Of a DNA stretch of 64,000 bases, positions 26,334 to 35,104 are shown piece by piece. Source of the DNA: Paraburkholderia ferrariae NBRC 106233 (GTDB lineage Bacteria; Pseudomonadota; Gammaproteobacteria; Burkholderiales; Burkholderiaceae); the NCBI RefSeq assembly GCF_000685035.1, contig NZ_BAYB01000014.1, forward strand, positions 214,560-278,559, read 5' to 3'. The position numbers and the translations under genes are program-made. Each line of letters starts with the position of its first letter. The first letter of the stretch is position 1. The notes under the pieces are model-generated. The model had not been told where the DNA came from and did not search any database. It saw only the letters and a list, made by a program, of their open reading frames with translations.

Positions 26334-26363
26334 GGCTGGCGATACTCCTTCGCATCGCCAGCC
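26334..26363. promoter_or_regulatory. 10-bp inverted repeat in the leader of the deaminase gene
   Basis: GGCTGGCGAT and ATCGCCAGCC form a perfect 10-bp stem around a 10-base loop. It ends 21 bases before the AAGGAG ribosome site (26385-26390). No T run follows, so it is more likely an operator dyad or an mRNA structure than a terminator. Confidence 0.5.
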
Positions 26364-26399
26364 TTCTGGCACAACCTTTCAGCGAAGGAGTGAGTTACC

Positions 26400-27320
26400 G
26401 TGAGCCGCAACGCCATCCAGTGGAGTGGGGTTTTTCCTGCCGTCAGCACCCAGTTCAAACCCGATTTCTCGCTTGACCTCGAAGCGACCCACCGCGTCGT
26501 CGGCAATCTCGTGAAGGACGGTGTGTCGGGTCTCGTGGTGTGCGGGACGGTGGGCGAAAACACCTCGCTCGCCACCGCCGAAAAGATCGCCGTGATCGAA
26601 GCGGCGCGCGATGCCGCCGGCGGCAAGGTGCCCGTGATCGCGGGCGTGGCGGAGTTCACCACCGAATTCGCGCGGCAGACCGTACGGGAGGCAGCCCGCG
26701 TGGGCGTGGACGGCGTGATGGTGATGCCGGCGCTCGTGTATTCGGCCAAACCGCACGAGACGGCGGCGCACTTCCGGGCCGTCGCGTCGAGCACCGATCT
26801 GCCGGTGATGGTCTACAACAACCCGCCCATTTACAAGAACGATGTCACGCCCGACGTGCTGATCGCACTGCAGGACTGCGAAAACATCGTCTGCTTCAAG
26901 GATTCCTCGGGCGATACGCGCCGTTTCATCGACCTGCGCAATGCCGTGGGCGATCGCTTCGTGCTGTTCGCGGGCCTCGACGACGTGGTGGTCGAAAGTA
27001 TTGCCGTGGGCGCCGAGGGCTGGGTCTCGGGCATGTCGAACGTATTCCCGAAGGAAGGCGAGACGCTGTTCCGCCTCGCGAAGCAAAAGCGTTTCGACGA
27101 AGCGCTCGCGCTCTATCGCTGGTTCATGCCGCTGCTGCACCTCGACGCGCGGCCCGATCTCGTCCAGTGCATCAAGCTGTGCGAGGAACTGGTGGGCCGC
27201 GGCAGCGCGCGCACGCGTCCGCCGCGCCTGGCGCTCGAAGGCGAAGCGCTCGCGCACGTGAAGACGGTTGTCGAGAAGGCGCTGGCGACGCGCCCCTCGT
27301 TGCCGGATGTCGGCCTCTGA
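26400..27320 (+). CDS. lhpC: 1-pyrroline-4-hydroxy-2-carboxylate deaminase (DHDPS family)
   Basis: Class I aldolase-fold enzyme of 306 residues. It removes ammonia from 1-pyrroline-4-hydroxy-2-carboxylate to give 2-oxoglutarate semialdehyde. Family features are VCGTVGENTSL, the catalytic tyrosine in VMVYNNPPIYKN and the Schiff-base lysine in NIVCFKDSSGDTRR. The GTG start follows AAGGAG at nine bases. The plain DHDPS role is unlikely because of the neighbours and the changed substrate loop. A dehydrogenase for the semialdehyde product is not in the window and must lie elsewhere. Confidence 0.84.
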   Translation: MSRNAIQWSGVFPAVSTQFKPDFSLDLEATHRVVGNLVKDGVSGLVVCGTVGENTSLATAEKIAVIEAARDAAGGKVPVIAGVAEFTTEFARQTVREAARVGVDGVMVMPALVYSAKPHETAAHFRAVASSTDLPVMVYNNPPIYKNDVTPDVLIALQDCENIVCFKDSSGDTRRFIDLRNAVGDRFVLFAGLDDVVVESIAVGAEGWVSGMSNVFPKEGETLFRLAKQKRFDEALALYRWFMPLLHLDARPDLVQCIKLCEELVGRGSARTRPPRLALEGEALAHVKTVVEKALATRPSLPDVGL

Positions 27321-27384
27321 GGCGCGAGGGGGGGATGGTGCGCGACACGTATCGGGAGTGCGAAATGCGGCAGCGGAGGCCACG

Positions 27385-28407
27385 ATGAGCGAAGCCGGCG
27401 CGGACGTCATTCTCTCGCTCGACGAACTCGACTCGCTGGCGCGCGAAGTGCTCTTGCGCCATGGCGCATCGCCGGCGCACGCGGATGCCATCGCGCGCGT
27501 GATCGTGCAGGGCCAGCGCGACGAATGCCATTCGCACGGCATCTACCGGCTGATCGGCTGCGTGCGCTCGATCAGGAGCGGCAAGGTCGATCCGCGCGCC
27601 GAGCCGGCGTTGCGCGACATCGCGCCGGGCCTGCTCGCCGTCGATGCCAACCACGGCTTCTCGCTGCTGGCGTTCGAGACCGGCCTGCCGCGGCTTGCCG
27701 ACAAGGCACGGTCGCAGGGCATTGCGGCCATGGCGATCAACCGCTGTTTCCATTTTTCCGCGCTGTGGCCCGAAGTCGAAGCCATTGCCGCGCTGGGTCT
27801 CGTCGGTCTCGCGATGAATCCGAGCCACAGTTGGGTCGCGCCGGAAGGCGGCAAGCGGCCGGTGTTCGGCACCAATCCCATCGCGTTTGCGTGGCCGCGC
27901 CCGGGCAGCAATCCGTTCGTGTTCGACTTCGCGACGAGTGCGATTGCGCGCGGCGACATCGAACTGCATGCGCGCGAAGGCAAGCCGATACCGGAGCATT
28001 GGGCATTCGATAGCGACGGCATGCCGACGACCGACGCGCGCGCCGCGCTCGATGGCGCGATGCGGACTTTCGGCGGCCACAAGGGATCGGCACTGGCCGC
28101 GATGGTGGAATTGCTCGCGGGGGCATTGATTGGCGATTTGATTAGCATGGAGTCCCAGGCATTCGATGCGGGGGCGGGCGCGAGTCCCTACCACGGCGAG
28201 CTTGTGATCGCCATCGATCCGCGGCGTTTTCTCGGCGACGACTACCGGGCCGGGCAGGCACGCGCCGAAAAGCTGTTCGAAGCGGTGACGGGGCAGGGCG
28301 CTCGTCTGCCTTCGCAACGCCGCTTTGAAGCGCGCTCACGCAGCGAACGCAACGGCGTGCGTATTCCCGCGCAGTTGCATCGAGACGTGATGGCGTTGCG
28401 CGCATGA
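27385..28407 (+). CDS. Ldh2/malate dehydrogenase-family imine reductase (DpkA-like)
   Basis: NAD(P)-dependent oxidoreductase of 340 residues in the malate/L-lactate dehydrogenase family. The start at ATG 27385 is set by GGAGG five bases upstream. Conserved parts are DECHSHGIYRL (catalytic-histidine region), GLVGLAMNPSHSWVAP and GGHKGSALAAMVELL. In hydroxyproline clusters this family reduces 1-pyrroline-2-carboxylate or 1-piperideine-2-carboxylate to L-proline or L-pipecolate. That would let the cell also use trans-3-hydroxyproline or D-proline. Substrate choice is inferred from context. Confidence 0.78.
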   Translation: MSEAGADVILSLDELDSLAREVLLRHGASPAHADAIARVIVQGQRDECHSHGIYRLIGCVRSIRSGKVDPRAEPALRDIAPGLLAVDANHGFSLLAFETGLPRLADKARSQGIAAMAINRCFHFSALWPEVEAIAALGLVGLAMNPSHSWVAPEGGKRPVFGTNPIAFAWPRPGSNPFVFDFATSAIARGDIELHAREGKPIPEHWAFDSDGMPTTDARAALDGAMRTFGGHKGSALAAMVELLAGALIGDLISMESQAFDAGAGASPYHGELVIAIDPRRFLGDDYRAGQARAEKLFEAVTGQGARLPSQRRFEARSRSERNGVRIPAQLHRDVMALRA

Positions 28408-28588
28408 AAGTGTTGCCAACGAATTTTTTGCCTGAGAGGATCGGGTCCGGGATGCCTTCGGTCTGGTCCTTGCGCAGTTGAAGGATGAGTATGATTTGAT
28501 GTACTGATTAATTCGGGGTGTTAGAAGGCGTAAAGCCAGAACAACGCGGCGTTCGTGAACAACGTGAAATTGTGAGGAGAGAGATCCA

Positions 28589-29767
28589 ATGAGCTATTCC
28601 CCATCCCGTCTGCCGGTGCGTGCGGGCGCTATCTACACCGTGGTTGCCGCCGTGGCTTGCGCGGCCGCCGCGATGGACAGCAGCGCGGCCTTCGCTCAGG
28701 CCACCGATGTGAAGATCGGCTTTGCCGCGCCGCTCACCGGCGGCCAGGCTCACTACGGCGCCGACTTCAAAAGCGGCGTGCAGCTGGCGATCGAAGACAT
28801 GAACGCATCGAACCCGGTGATCGGCGGCAAGCCGGTGCACTTCGTGCTCGACGCGCAGGACGACCAGGCCGATCCGCGCACCGGCACGACGGTCGCACAA
28901 AAGCTCGTGGACGACGGCGTGGTCGCCGTGATCGGCCATTACAACTCGGGCACGAGCATCCCGGCCGCGCCGATCTACGCGAAGGCGGGCATTCCCGAAA
29001 TCGCCATGGCCACGGCGCCTGCCTATACGCGTCTCGGCCTGCCCACCACCTTCCGCCTTCTGACCTCGGACACGCAACTGGGCAGCGTGCTGGGCGAGTA
29101 CGCCGTAAAGGGCCTCAAGTTCAAGCGCTTTGCGATCGTCGACGACCGCACGGCCTACGGGCAGGGCGTGGCCGAAGAGTTCAGCAAGGCAGTGAAGGCG
29201 GCCGGCGCGACGGTTGTCGATCAGGAATACACGAACGACAAGGCGGTTGACTTCCGCGCGATTCTTACCAAGATCAAGGCGGCGAACGTCGATGCGGTGT
29301 TCTACGGCGGCGCCGATACCCAGGCCGCGCCGATGCTCAAGCAGATGCGCTCGCTCGCGATCAAGGCACCGCTGATCGGCCCGGACATGGTGCAGTCCGA
29401 CAACCTGATCAAGGTGGCGGGACCGGCATCCGAAGGCACGCTGGCAGCGTCGGAGGGCAGCCCGCTCGAGCAGATGCCGAGCGGCAAGGAGTTCGCCGAG
29501 CACTACATGAAACGCTTCAACCAGCCCGTGGAGTTGTACGCGCCGTATGCCTACGACGGCACGATGGCCGTGTTCAACGCGATGAAGAAGGCGAACTCGA
29601 CCGATCCGCATGTCTATCTGGCTGCGCTCAAGGCCACGAACATGAAGGGCGTGACCACCAACGAGCTTTCTTACGACCAGTATGGCGATCTGAAGTACGG
29701 CGGCGTGACGGTGTACAAGGTCGTCGATGGCAAGTGGGTGCCTTCGCAGACCGTGGGCGTGAAGTAA
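28589..29767 (+). CDS. LivK-type periplasmic amino acid-binding protein
   Basis: Solute-binding protein of 392 residues with a signal peptide ending near residue 35 (AAMDSSAAFAQA|TDV). The mature part begins VKIGFAAPLTGGQAHYGADF, typical of branched-chain-type ABC receptors, and has the two-lobed periplasmic-binding pattern to the end. GAGGAGAGAG precedes the ATG. No permease or ATPase gene is next to it; a terminator follows. It may supply hydroxyproline or another amino acid to a Liv-type transporter coded elsewhere. Confidence 0.85.
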   Translation: MSYSPSRLPVRAGAIYTVVAAVACAAAAMDSSAAFAQATDVKIGFAAPLTGGQAHYGADFKSGVQLAIEDMNASNPVIGGKPVHFVLDAQDDQADPRTGTTVAQKLVDDGVVAVIGHYNSGTSIPAAPIYAKAGIPEIAMATAPAYTRLGLPTTFRLLTSDTQLGSVLGEYAVKGLKFKRFAIVDDRTAYGQGVAEEFSKAVKAAGATVVDQEYTNDKAVDFRAILTKIKAANVDAVFYGGADTQAAPMLKQMRSLAIKAPLIGPDMVQSDNLIKVAGPASEGTLAASEGSPLEQMPSGKEFAEHYMKRFNQPVELYAPYAYDGTMAVFNAMKKANSTDPHVYLAALKATNMKGVTTNELSYDQYGDLKYGGVTVYKVVDGKWVPSQTVGVK

Positions 29768-29875
29768 GCAGCAAGGAACCAGCAGGAACCAGCGGGAACA
29801 GCCGGCGGGTATCCGGCTGCGGCGGGCGCCAGCGGAGTGCTTCTCCATCCGTTGTTGCGCTCGCCGGATTTGGCA

Positions 29876-29907
29876 CGGGCTACGCCTTGGGCGGCAGCCC
29901 GTTTTTT
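29876..29907 (+). terminator. Rho-independent terminator after the binding-protein gene
   Basis: CGGGCT / AGCCCG closes a stem with an inner CGCC / GGCG helix, followed by TTTTTT. It lies about 110 bases after the stop codon. Confidence 0.75.
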
Positions 29908-30385
29908 GTTCGTGGTTCGTCGCGCGTCGCCAGATAGTAGAAGCCGGATTCATGGCCGATATAGAAGCGCCTGCAGCGCCGGTCGCAGAGTGGCGCGGGC
30001 TTCATCGGCCGGCGCGGGATGGTACGGCGTGCAGCGCGGGATGAGGCCCGCCTTGAATTGGGGCGCGATTTGGCGAGTGCCCGATGCCGGAAGGCACTTC
30101 CCAGGGGCAGGGTCGTTTGCGGATCACGTTCGCCGCCCGGAAACCCTAACCAGGGAATTCACCAGGTCTCGTTTCATACGAGGCGCGGCGTGCTTTACGG
30201 CTTCCGGCGGCGGCACGTTGCCCTGCGTCAATCCGCTGGCCAAGGCAGCGGGCTTTCTCCCTACTTCCTTGTTTTCATTGATAAATGGCGATTTTTCCAT
30301 CGCCTGGCCGGGGTTTCTGCGGCTCGGTTCGAGCGTACAAAATTCCGGCTCAAGAAGGATTCAACATTCCCATCCGCCCCCGTTC
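29908..30385. other. Long intergenic region before groES
   Basis: About 480 bases without a credible gene on either strand; short open frames lack ribosome sites and similarity. The composition turns AT-richer toward the groES promoter. Confidence 0.6.
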
Positions 30386-30414
30386 TTGAATTTGTCACTA
30401 CCCGTCCATATAAT
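30386..30414 (+). promoter_or_regulatory. groESL promoter
   Basis: TTGAAT, a 17-base spacer and TATAAT form a near-ideal housekeeping promoter. The same stretch contains CTTGAA and CCATATA, which resemble the two halves of a heat-shock (sigma-32) promoter, so both sigma factors may act here. The -10 element abuts the CIRCE repeat. Confidence 0.8.
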
Positions 30415-30440
30415 TAGCACTCGTCGCACGAGAGTGCTAA
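30414..30440. promoter_or_regulatory. CIRCE operator (HrcA binding site)
   Basis: TTAGCACTC-N9-GAGTGCTAA is a perfect match to the CIRCE inverted repeat. Its position over the transcription start lets HrcA repress groESL until heat or misfolded protein titrates GroEL. hrcA itself is not in the window. Confidence 0.95.
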
Positions 30441-30518
30441 CAATTCGCTGGCTGGCCAACCGGTCCGTCAGGTTTGCTTGAGTTTTCAAGTCCCAATCAA
30501 GAGAGAGAGGATCTATCC

Positions 30519-30809
30519 ATGAACCTTCGTCCTTTGCATGATCGCGTGATCGTCAAGCGCCTGGATCAAGAAACCAAGACCGCTTCGGGCATCGTGATCC
30601 CGGACGCAGCGGCAGAAAAGCCGGATCAAGGTGAAGTCCTGGCCACGGGCCCGGGCAAGCGCGACGACAAGGGCTCCCTGATCGCCCTCGACGTCAAGGT
30701 CGGCGATCGCGTCCTGTTCGGCAAGTACGCTGGCCAGACCGTCAAGGTCGATGGCAACGAACTGCTCGTGATGCGCGAAGAAGACATCATGGCCGTGGTG
30801 CAGAAGTAA
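30519..30809 (+). CDS. groS: Co-chaperonin GroES
   Basis: Heptameric lid of the GroEL chaperonin, 96 residues, the normal length. The start ATG follows GAGAGAGAGG at eight bases. MNLRPLHDRVIVKR, the mobile loop region with KTASGIVIPDAA, and the C-terminal VMREEDIMAVV are typical. It is the first gene of the heat-shock operon, with groEL 44 bases downstream, under the CIRCE operator. Confidence 0.98.
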   Translation: MNLRPLHDRVIVKRLDQETKTASGIVIPDAAAEKPDQGEVLATGPGKRDDKGSLIALDVKVGDRVLFGKYAGQTVKVDGNELLVMREEDIMAVVQK

Positions 30810-30853
30810 GCTCAGCCCACCGCTCATTCATCAAGAATTCAAGGAGTTAGAAG

Positions 30854-32494
30854 ATGGCAGCTAAAGACGTCGTGTTCGGCGATTCCGCCCGTTCCAAGAT
30901 GGTTGAAGGCGTGAACATTCTCGCCAATGCAGTGAAGGTCACGCTGGGTCCGAAGGGCCGCAACGTGGTCCTCGAGCGCTCGTTCGGCGGCCCGACGGTC
31001 ACCAAGGACGGTGTCTCGGTCGCGAAGGAAATCGAGCTGAAGGACAAGCTCCAGAACATGGGCGCGCAAATGGTCAAGGAAGTCGCTTCCAAGACCAGCG
31101 ACAACGCCGGCGACGGCACGACGACGGCTACGGTTCTGGCCCAGTCGATCGTCCGCGAAGGCATGAAGTACGTCGCATCGGGCATGAACCCGATGGACCT
31201 GAAGCGCGGCATCGACAAGGCCGTCGCAGCAGCAATCGAAGAGCTGCGCAAGATCAGCAAGCCCTGCACGACCAACAAGGAAATCGCGCAAGTCGGCTCG
31301 ATCTCGGCGAACAGCGATTCGTCGATCGGCGACCGTATCGCTGAAGCGATGGACAAGGTCGGCAAGGAAGGCGTCATCACCGTCGAAGACGGCAAGTCGC
31401 TGCAAGACGAGCTGGAAGTCGTCGAAGGCATGCAGTTCGACCGCGGCTACCTCTCGCCGTACTTCATCAACAACCCGGACAAGCAAGTCGCCGTGCTGGA
31501 AAGCCCGTTCGTGCTGCTGTTCGACAAGAAGATCTCGAACATCCGCGATCTGCTGCCGGTTCTGGAACAAGTCGCGAAGGCTGGCCGTCCGCTCCTGATC
31601 ATCGCTGAAGACGTCGAAGGCGAAGCGCTCGCAACGCTGGTCGTCAACAACATCCGCGGCATCCTGAAGACCGTTGCCGTGAAGGCCCCGGGCTTCGGCG
31701 ACCGTCGCAAGGCCATGCTGGAAGACATCGCGATCCTGACCGGCGGCCAGGTTATCGCGGAAGAAACCGGCCTCACGCTCGAAAAGGCAACGCTGAACGA
31801 ACTCGGTCAGGCGAAGCGCATCGAAGTGGGCAAGGAAAACACGACGATCATCGACGGCGCTGGCGTTGCTGCGAACATCGAAGCGCGCGTGAAGCAAATC
31901 CGCACGCAGATCGAAGAAGCGACCTCGGACTACGACCGCGAAAAGCTGCAAGAGCGCGTTGCCAAGCTGGCAGGCGGCGTGGCAGTGATCAAGGTTGGCG
32001 CTGCAACCGAAGTCGAAATGAAGGAAAAGAAGGCACGCGTGGAAGACGCGCTGCACGCAACCCGCGCTGCCGTTGAAGAAGGCATCGTCCCGGGCGGCGG
32101 CGTTGCGCTGATCCGTGCACGCACGGCTATCGCCAGCGTGAAGGGCGCCAACGCAGACCAGGACGCCGGTATCAAGATCGTCCTGCGCGCGATGGAAGAG
32201 CCGCTGCGCCAGATCGTCACGAACGGCGGCGAAGAAGCGTCGGTGGTCGTGGCAGCAGTCGCGGCCGGCAGCGGCAACTACGGCTACAACGCAGCGACCG
32301 GCGAGTACGGCGACCTGGTTGAAGCCGGCGTGGTCGATCCGACCAAGGTCACGCGCACCGCGCTGCAAAACGCAGCTTCGGTGGCCGGCCTGCTCCTGAC
32401 GACGGACGCAGCCGTTGCCGAATTGCCGAAGGAAGATGCTCCGATGCCTGGCGGCATGCCCGGCGGTATGGGCGGCATGGGCATGGACATGTAA
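30854..32494 (+). CDS. groL: Chaperonin GroEL
   Basis: Double-ring folding ATPase of 546 residues, full length. It begins MAAKDVVFGDSARSKMVEGV, contains the ATP-binding DGVSVAKEIELKD and GDGTTTATVLAQ segments and ends in the GGM repeat tail (PGGMPGGMGGMGMDM). Codon use is clearly more biased than in neighbouring genes, as expected for high expression. Cotranscribed with groES and followed by a strong terminator. Confidence 0.99.
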   Translation: MAAKDVVFGDSARSKMVEGVNILANAVKVTLGPKGRNVVLERSFGGPTVTKDGVSVAKEIELKDKLQNMGAQMVKEVASKTSDNAGDGTTTATVLAQSIVREGMKYVASGMNPMDLKRGIDKAVAAAIEELRKISKPCTTNKEIAQVGSISANSDSSIGDRIAEAMDKVGKEGVITVEDGKSLQDELEVVEGMQFDRGYLSPYFINNPDKQVAVLESPFVLLFDKKISNIRDLLPVLEQVAKAGRPLLIIAEDVEGEALATLVVNNIRGILKTVAVKAPGFGDRRKAMLEDIAILTGGQVIAEETGLTLEKATLNELGQAKRIEVGKENTTIIDGAGVAANIEARVKQIRTQIEEATSDYDREKLQERVAKLAGGVAVIKVGAATEVEMKEKKARVEDALHATRAAVEEGIVPGGGVALIRARTAIASVKGANADQDAGIKIVLRAMEEPLRQIVTNGGEEASVVVAAVAAGSGNYGYNAATGEYGDLVEAGVVDPTKVTRTALQNAASVAGLLLTTDAAVAELPKEDAPMPGGMPGGMGGMGMDM

Positions 32495-32517
32495 GTTCAG
32501 GCCACAAGCCCGATACG

Positions 32518-32543
32518 AAAAACCCGCAGCGATGCGGGTTTTT
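32518..32543 (+). terminator. groESL terminator
   Basis: AAAAACCCGCA-GCGA-TGCGGGTTTTT: an AT-flanked GC stem with a T run, 24 bases after the groEL stop. The A run on the left would make it work on the reverse strand too. Confidence 0.9.
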
Positions 32544-32832
32544 CTATTTCTGCCGCGTTTCTCGACGCGGGCAGGAATCTTGCTGTTCCCTGCAAACCCT
32601 TGTGCGGCGGGCGGTTGCGCGATCCGGGAGCGTGGGCTTCCAGGGCAAATCTGCAGGTGGCCTGGCGGGGACGGTATACTCCCGCTGGTCCGCTATGCCT
32701 GCAGGCGCGGCGGCGCGACCTTCGGCAAGGAACCCTTTTCGGGGATCCAGCGGGTTATGCAGCGGGTATGCGGCAGGTATTCCAGCGGCGGCCCGCCATG
32801 GATCGAGCATCGGGTGGAATTTCACATCACCA
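32544..32832. other. Region between groEL and the GT9 gene
   Basis: No gene is supported, though the GT9 frame stays open upstream to about 32602. A TATACT (32675-32680) with TGCAGG 17 bases before it is a possible promoter for the GT9-ligase pair, leaving a leader of about 150 bases. Confidence 0.4.
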
Positions 32833-33726
32833 ATGAAAATTGAGACGAACAGCAGCGTGGCGGTCGTATTGCCACCGCCCATCGGCGACAGCCTCATTGG
32901 CATGGTCCTCGTGCATAACCTGGTGCGCAACGGCTACCAGCCGGTCGTGTTCGGCTGGGTGGCGGAGCAGCTTGCCGACTGGTTTCCTTACGTGCGCGTG
33001 GGGCGCATGGCCGGGTATGCCGGCGCCTTCGACACCGTGATCGAGCTGCGTCCGACCGAAACCGGCCACACGCTGTGCAAGTCGGGCAAGCCGTTTTGCC
33101 TCGCCGATCTGCCTGCCTATCACGGGCCGATTCATCATATGGTCGATCGCATCGTCGAGATTGCGGGCAGCGCGCTGGCGCTCAAGGACGTCACGCGTTC
33201 GAACGGGCTCACGGTGCCGCCGGGCGTCGTGCGCAACAGCGTGGCGAACCGCGTGGTGATTCATCCGACCGGCAGCCATCCGGAAAAGATGTGGAGCCGC
33301 GAGAAGTTTCTCGCGCTCGCCCGCTCGTTGACCGATCTCGGGCTGCAGCCGAGCTTTCTCGTCGCGCCGGACGAATTCGAGGCGTGGCGCGACATCGCCG
33401 CGCAAGGGCACGAGGTCAACGCGCTGGCGAAGCTCGGCGAAGTCGGGAAGTGGATTGCGAGTTCGGGCTGGTTCATCGGCAACGATTCGGGCCTCGGCCA
33501 CCTCGCTTCGTCGATCGGCGTGCCCACGCTCACGCTCTTCATGCGCCGCGGCCTCGCACGTTCCTGGCGGCCGGGCTGGGGGCCGGGCGAAATCGTCCTG
33601 CCGCCCAATGTCGTGCCTTTCGGCGGGCTCAAGGAGCGGTTGTGGAAGCAATTGCTTTCGGTTCGCCGCGTGATGTCCGGGTTTCAAACGCTGCGCGATT
33701 CGCGCGCGGCCGCTACTGTTCGCTGA
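32833..33726 (+). CDS. GT9-family (heptosyltransferase-like) glycosyltransferase
   Basis: LPS-type glycosyltransferase of 297 residues from ATG 32833. The C-terminal donor domain has RVVIHPTGSHPEKMWSREKF and the family signature WFIGNDSGLGHLASSIGVPTLTLF, as in ADP-heptose:LPS heptosyltransferases. It is about 50 residues shorter than WaaC/WaaF. The start is not settled by a ribosome site; GTG 32602 would add 77 residues of low-quality sequence. An O-antigen ligase gene follows after 13 bases, which points to LPS core or O-antigen assembly. Confidence 0.78.
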   Translation: MKIETNSSVAVVLPPPIGDSLIGMVLVHNLVRNGYQPVVFGWVAEQLADWFPYVRVGRMAGYAGAFDTVIELRPTETGHTLCKSGKPFCLADLPAYHGPIHHMVDRIVEIAGSALALKDVTRSNGLTVPPGVVRNSVANRVVIHPTGSHPEKMWSREKFLALARSLTDLGLQPSFLVAPDEFEAWRDIAAQGHEVNALAKLGEVGKWIASSGWFIGNDSGLGHLASSIGVPTLTLFMRRGLARSWRPGWGPGEIVLPPNVVPFGGLKERLWKQLLSVRRVMSGFQTLRDSRAAATVR

Positions 33727-33739
33727 GTCTGATTAATCC

Positions 33740-35023
33740 ATGCGTTTTTCTCCCGTGGCTGCCTCGGCGGTAGCCTTGCTGTTGTTGATCGCACCCGCCG
33801 TCAATCTGGTCTGGCGGGGCGGCACCGGATACTGCTTTTTCATCCTGCTCGCGATGGCGCTCTATGCCGCCGTGCGCTACCGCCGCGTGGAAGGCTATTT
33901 TTCCGCGCTCTGCGAGTACCGCTGGTTCGTCGCCGGCATGTGCGGGCTCGTGATCGCCGCGTTCGTGCAGCAGCTTGTCTATGGCATGTGGCTGCCGCGC
34001 CAGTTCGACGCCTATTCGCGCTTCGCGCTCGCGATTCCGGTTTTCCTGATGCTGCGGCAAATGCCGTCGCGCTACTTCCGCGCGCTCGGCTGGGGCTGTG
34101 CGCTCGGCGCGCTGGTCCTGGGCGGCCTCGCGCTCGCGCATCGCCCGGAAGGCGGCTGGACCGACGACGATCGCCTGAACAACGACTTCACCAACGCCAT
34201 TCCCTATGGCGACACGGCGTTGCTGCTCGCGTTTCTCTCCGTGTTCACGATCGGCTGGAACGACGGCAAGTATCGCAAGCTGGCCACGGCCATCAAGCTC
34301 GCGGCACTGGTTGCGGGCGGCTTCTCCTCTTACTCGTCGGGCACGCGCGGCGGCTGGGTCGCCATTCCGGTCTTCCTCGTGATGCTCGGCATGCAGTACG
34401 GGTGGTTTGCCAGCCGCAGGCGCATTGCGGCCGGCGCGGCCATCGTCCTGATCGGCACGGCGGGCTTGCTGGCATCGCCTCGCATCGCGCAGCGGATTCA
34501 CGACTTCTCGGTCGACATGACCCGGCTTCATCGCGGCGACCCGAACTCGTCCACGGGCATCCGCCTGGAGCTCTGGCGCGCTTCGGCGCATCTCTATGCG
34601 TCGCATCCGGTGTATGGCGTCGGCAAGGGGCGGCTGGAGAGCGCCATGGAGGATCTGTCGAAGCAGGGCCTCATGCCCGAGCTGGTCGTCAACGCGCGGG
34701 CGCATAGCGACTTCTTTTCGACCATCGCGGAATTGGGCTCGGTCGGTCTCGCCTGCCTTCTGCTCTACTACTACGGGACGATCGTCTATTTCTGGCGCAA
34801 GCGGCGCTCGGCCGACCGGTTTGTCCAGACTGCCGCATGGTCGGGGCTGGCGGTTTCGGCCAGTACGATCGTATTTGGCCTGACGATCGACGTGCTCGTG
34901 CCGATCATGGTGACTGTGCTGGTGGCGCTCTTCACGGTCACGTTCCTCGCGGCGATCGATGCCCGCGAGCGGGAGCTCGCCGCGGGCGGAGCAACGCGGG
35001 GTGTGCCGCCTCCGGTTCGCTAG
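33740..35023 (+). CDS. waaL: O-antigen ligase family protein (WaaL/Wzy_C)
   Basis: Polytopic membrane protein of 427 residues with about ten hydrophobic segments. The Wzy_C region carries GGFSSYSSGTRGGWVAIPVFL, and a long periplasmic loop has HPVYGVGKG and NARAHSDFFSTIAELG, where ligases keep the essential arginine and histidine. It would join undecaprenyl-linked O-antigen to lipid A-core in the periplasm. Pairing with the GT9 core transferase favours ligase over polymerase, but the two families cannot be separated by sequence alone. Confidence 0.78.
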   Translation: MRFSPVAASAVALLLLIAPAVNLVWRGGTGYCFFILLAMALYAAVRYRRVEGYFSALCEYRWFVAGMCGLVIAAFVQQLVYGMWLPRQFDAYSRFALAIPVFLMLRQMPSRYFRALGWGCALGALVLGGLALAHRPEGGWTDDDRLNNDFTNAIPYGDTALLLAFLSVFTIGWNDGKYRKLATAIKLAALVAGGFSSYSSGTRGGWVAIPVFLVMLGMQYGWFASRRRIAAGAAIVLIGTAGLLASPRIAQRIHDFSVDMTRLHRGDPNSSTGIRLELWRASAHLYASHPVYGVGKGRLESAMEDLSKQGLMPELVVNARAHSDFFSTIAELGSVGLACLLLYYYGTIVYFWRKRRSADRFVQTAAWSGLAVSASTIVFGLTIDVLVPIMVTVLVALFTVTFLAAIDARERELAAGGATRGVPPPVR

Positions 35024-35044
35024 TCCGCTAGTCCGCTAGTCCGG
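35021..35044. repeat. Three tandem 8-bp repeats at the ligase stop codon
   Basis: TAGTCCGC occurs twice and a third unit is TAGTCCGG. The first unit contains the ligase stop codon, so stops are present in tandem in the same phase offset by 8 bases. Confidence 0.7.
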
Positions 35045-35104
35045 TTCAATAGCTCGACAGGGCGGCCGCCGCCGCTCCGGCGCCCGCGCCGTGCCGCCCG
35101 GTGC

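Noticed and set aside
21565..26374. TGGCAC(AA) before both hydroxyproline units as sigma-54 promoters
   Set aside because: TGGCAC occurs at 21565 and 26367, but the GC of a -12 element is not at the required distance in either case.
29908..30385. Short frames upstream of groES as genes
   Set aside because: Overlapping frames of random composition without start-site support.
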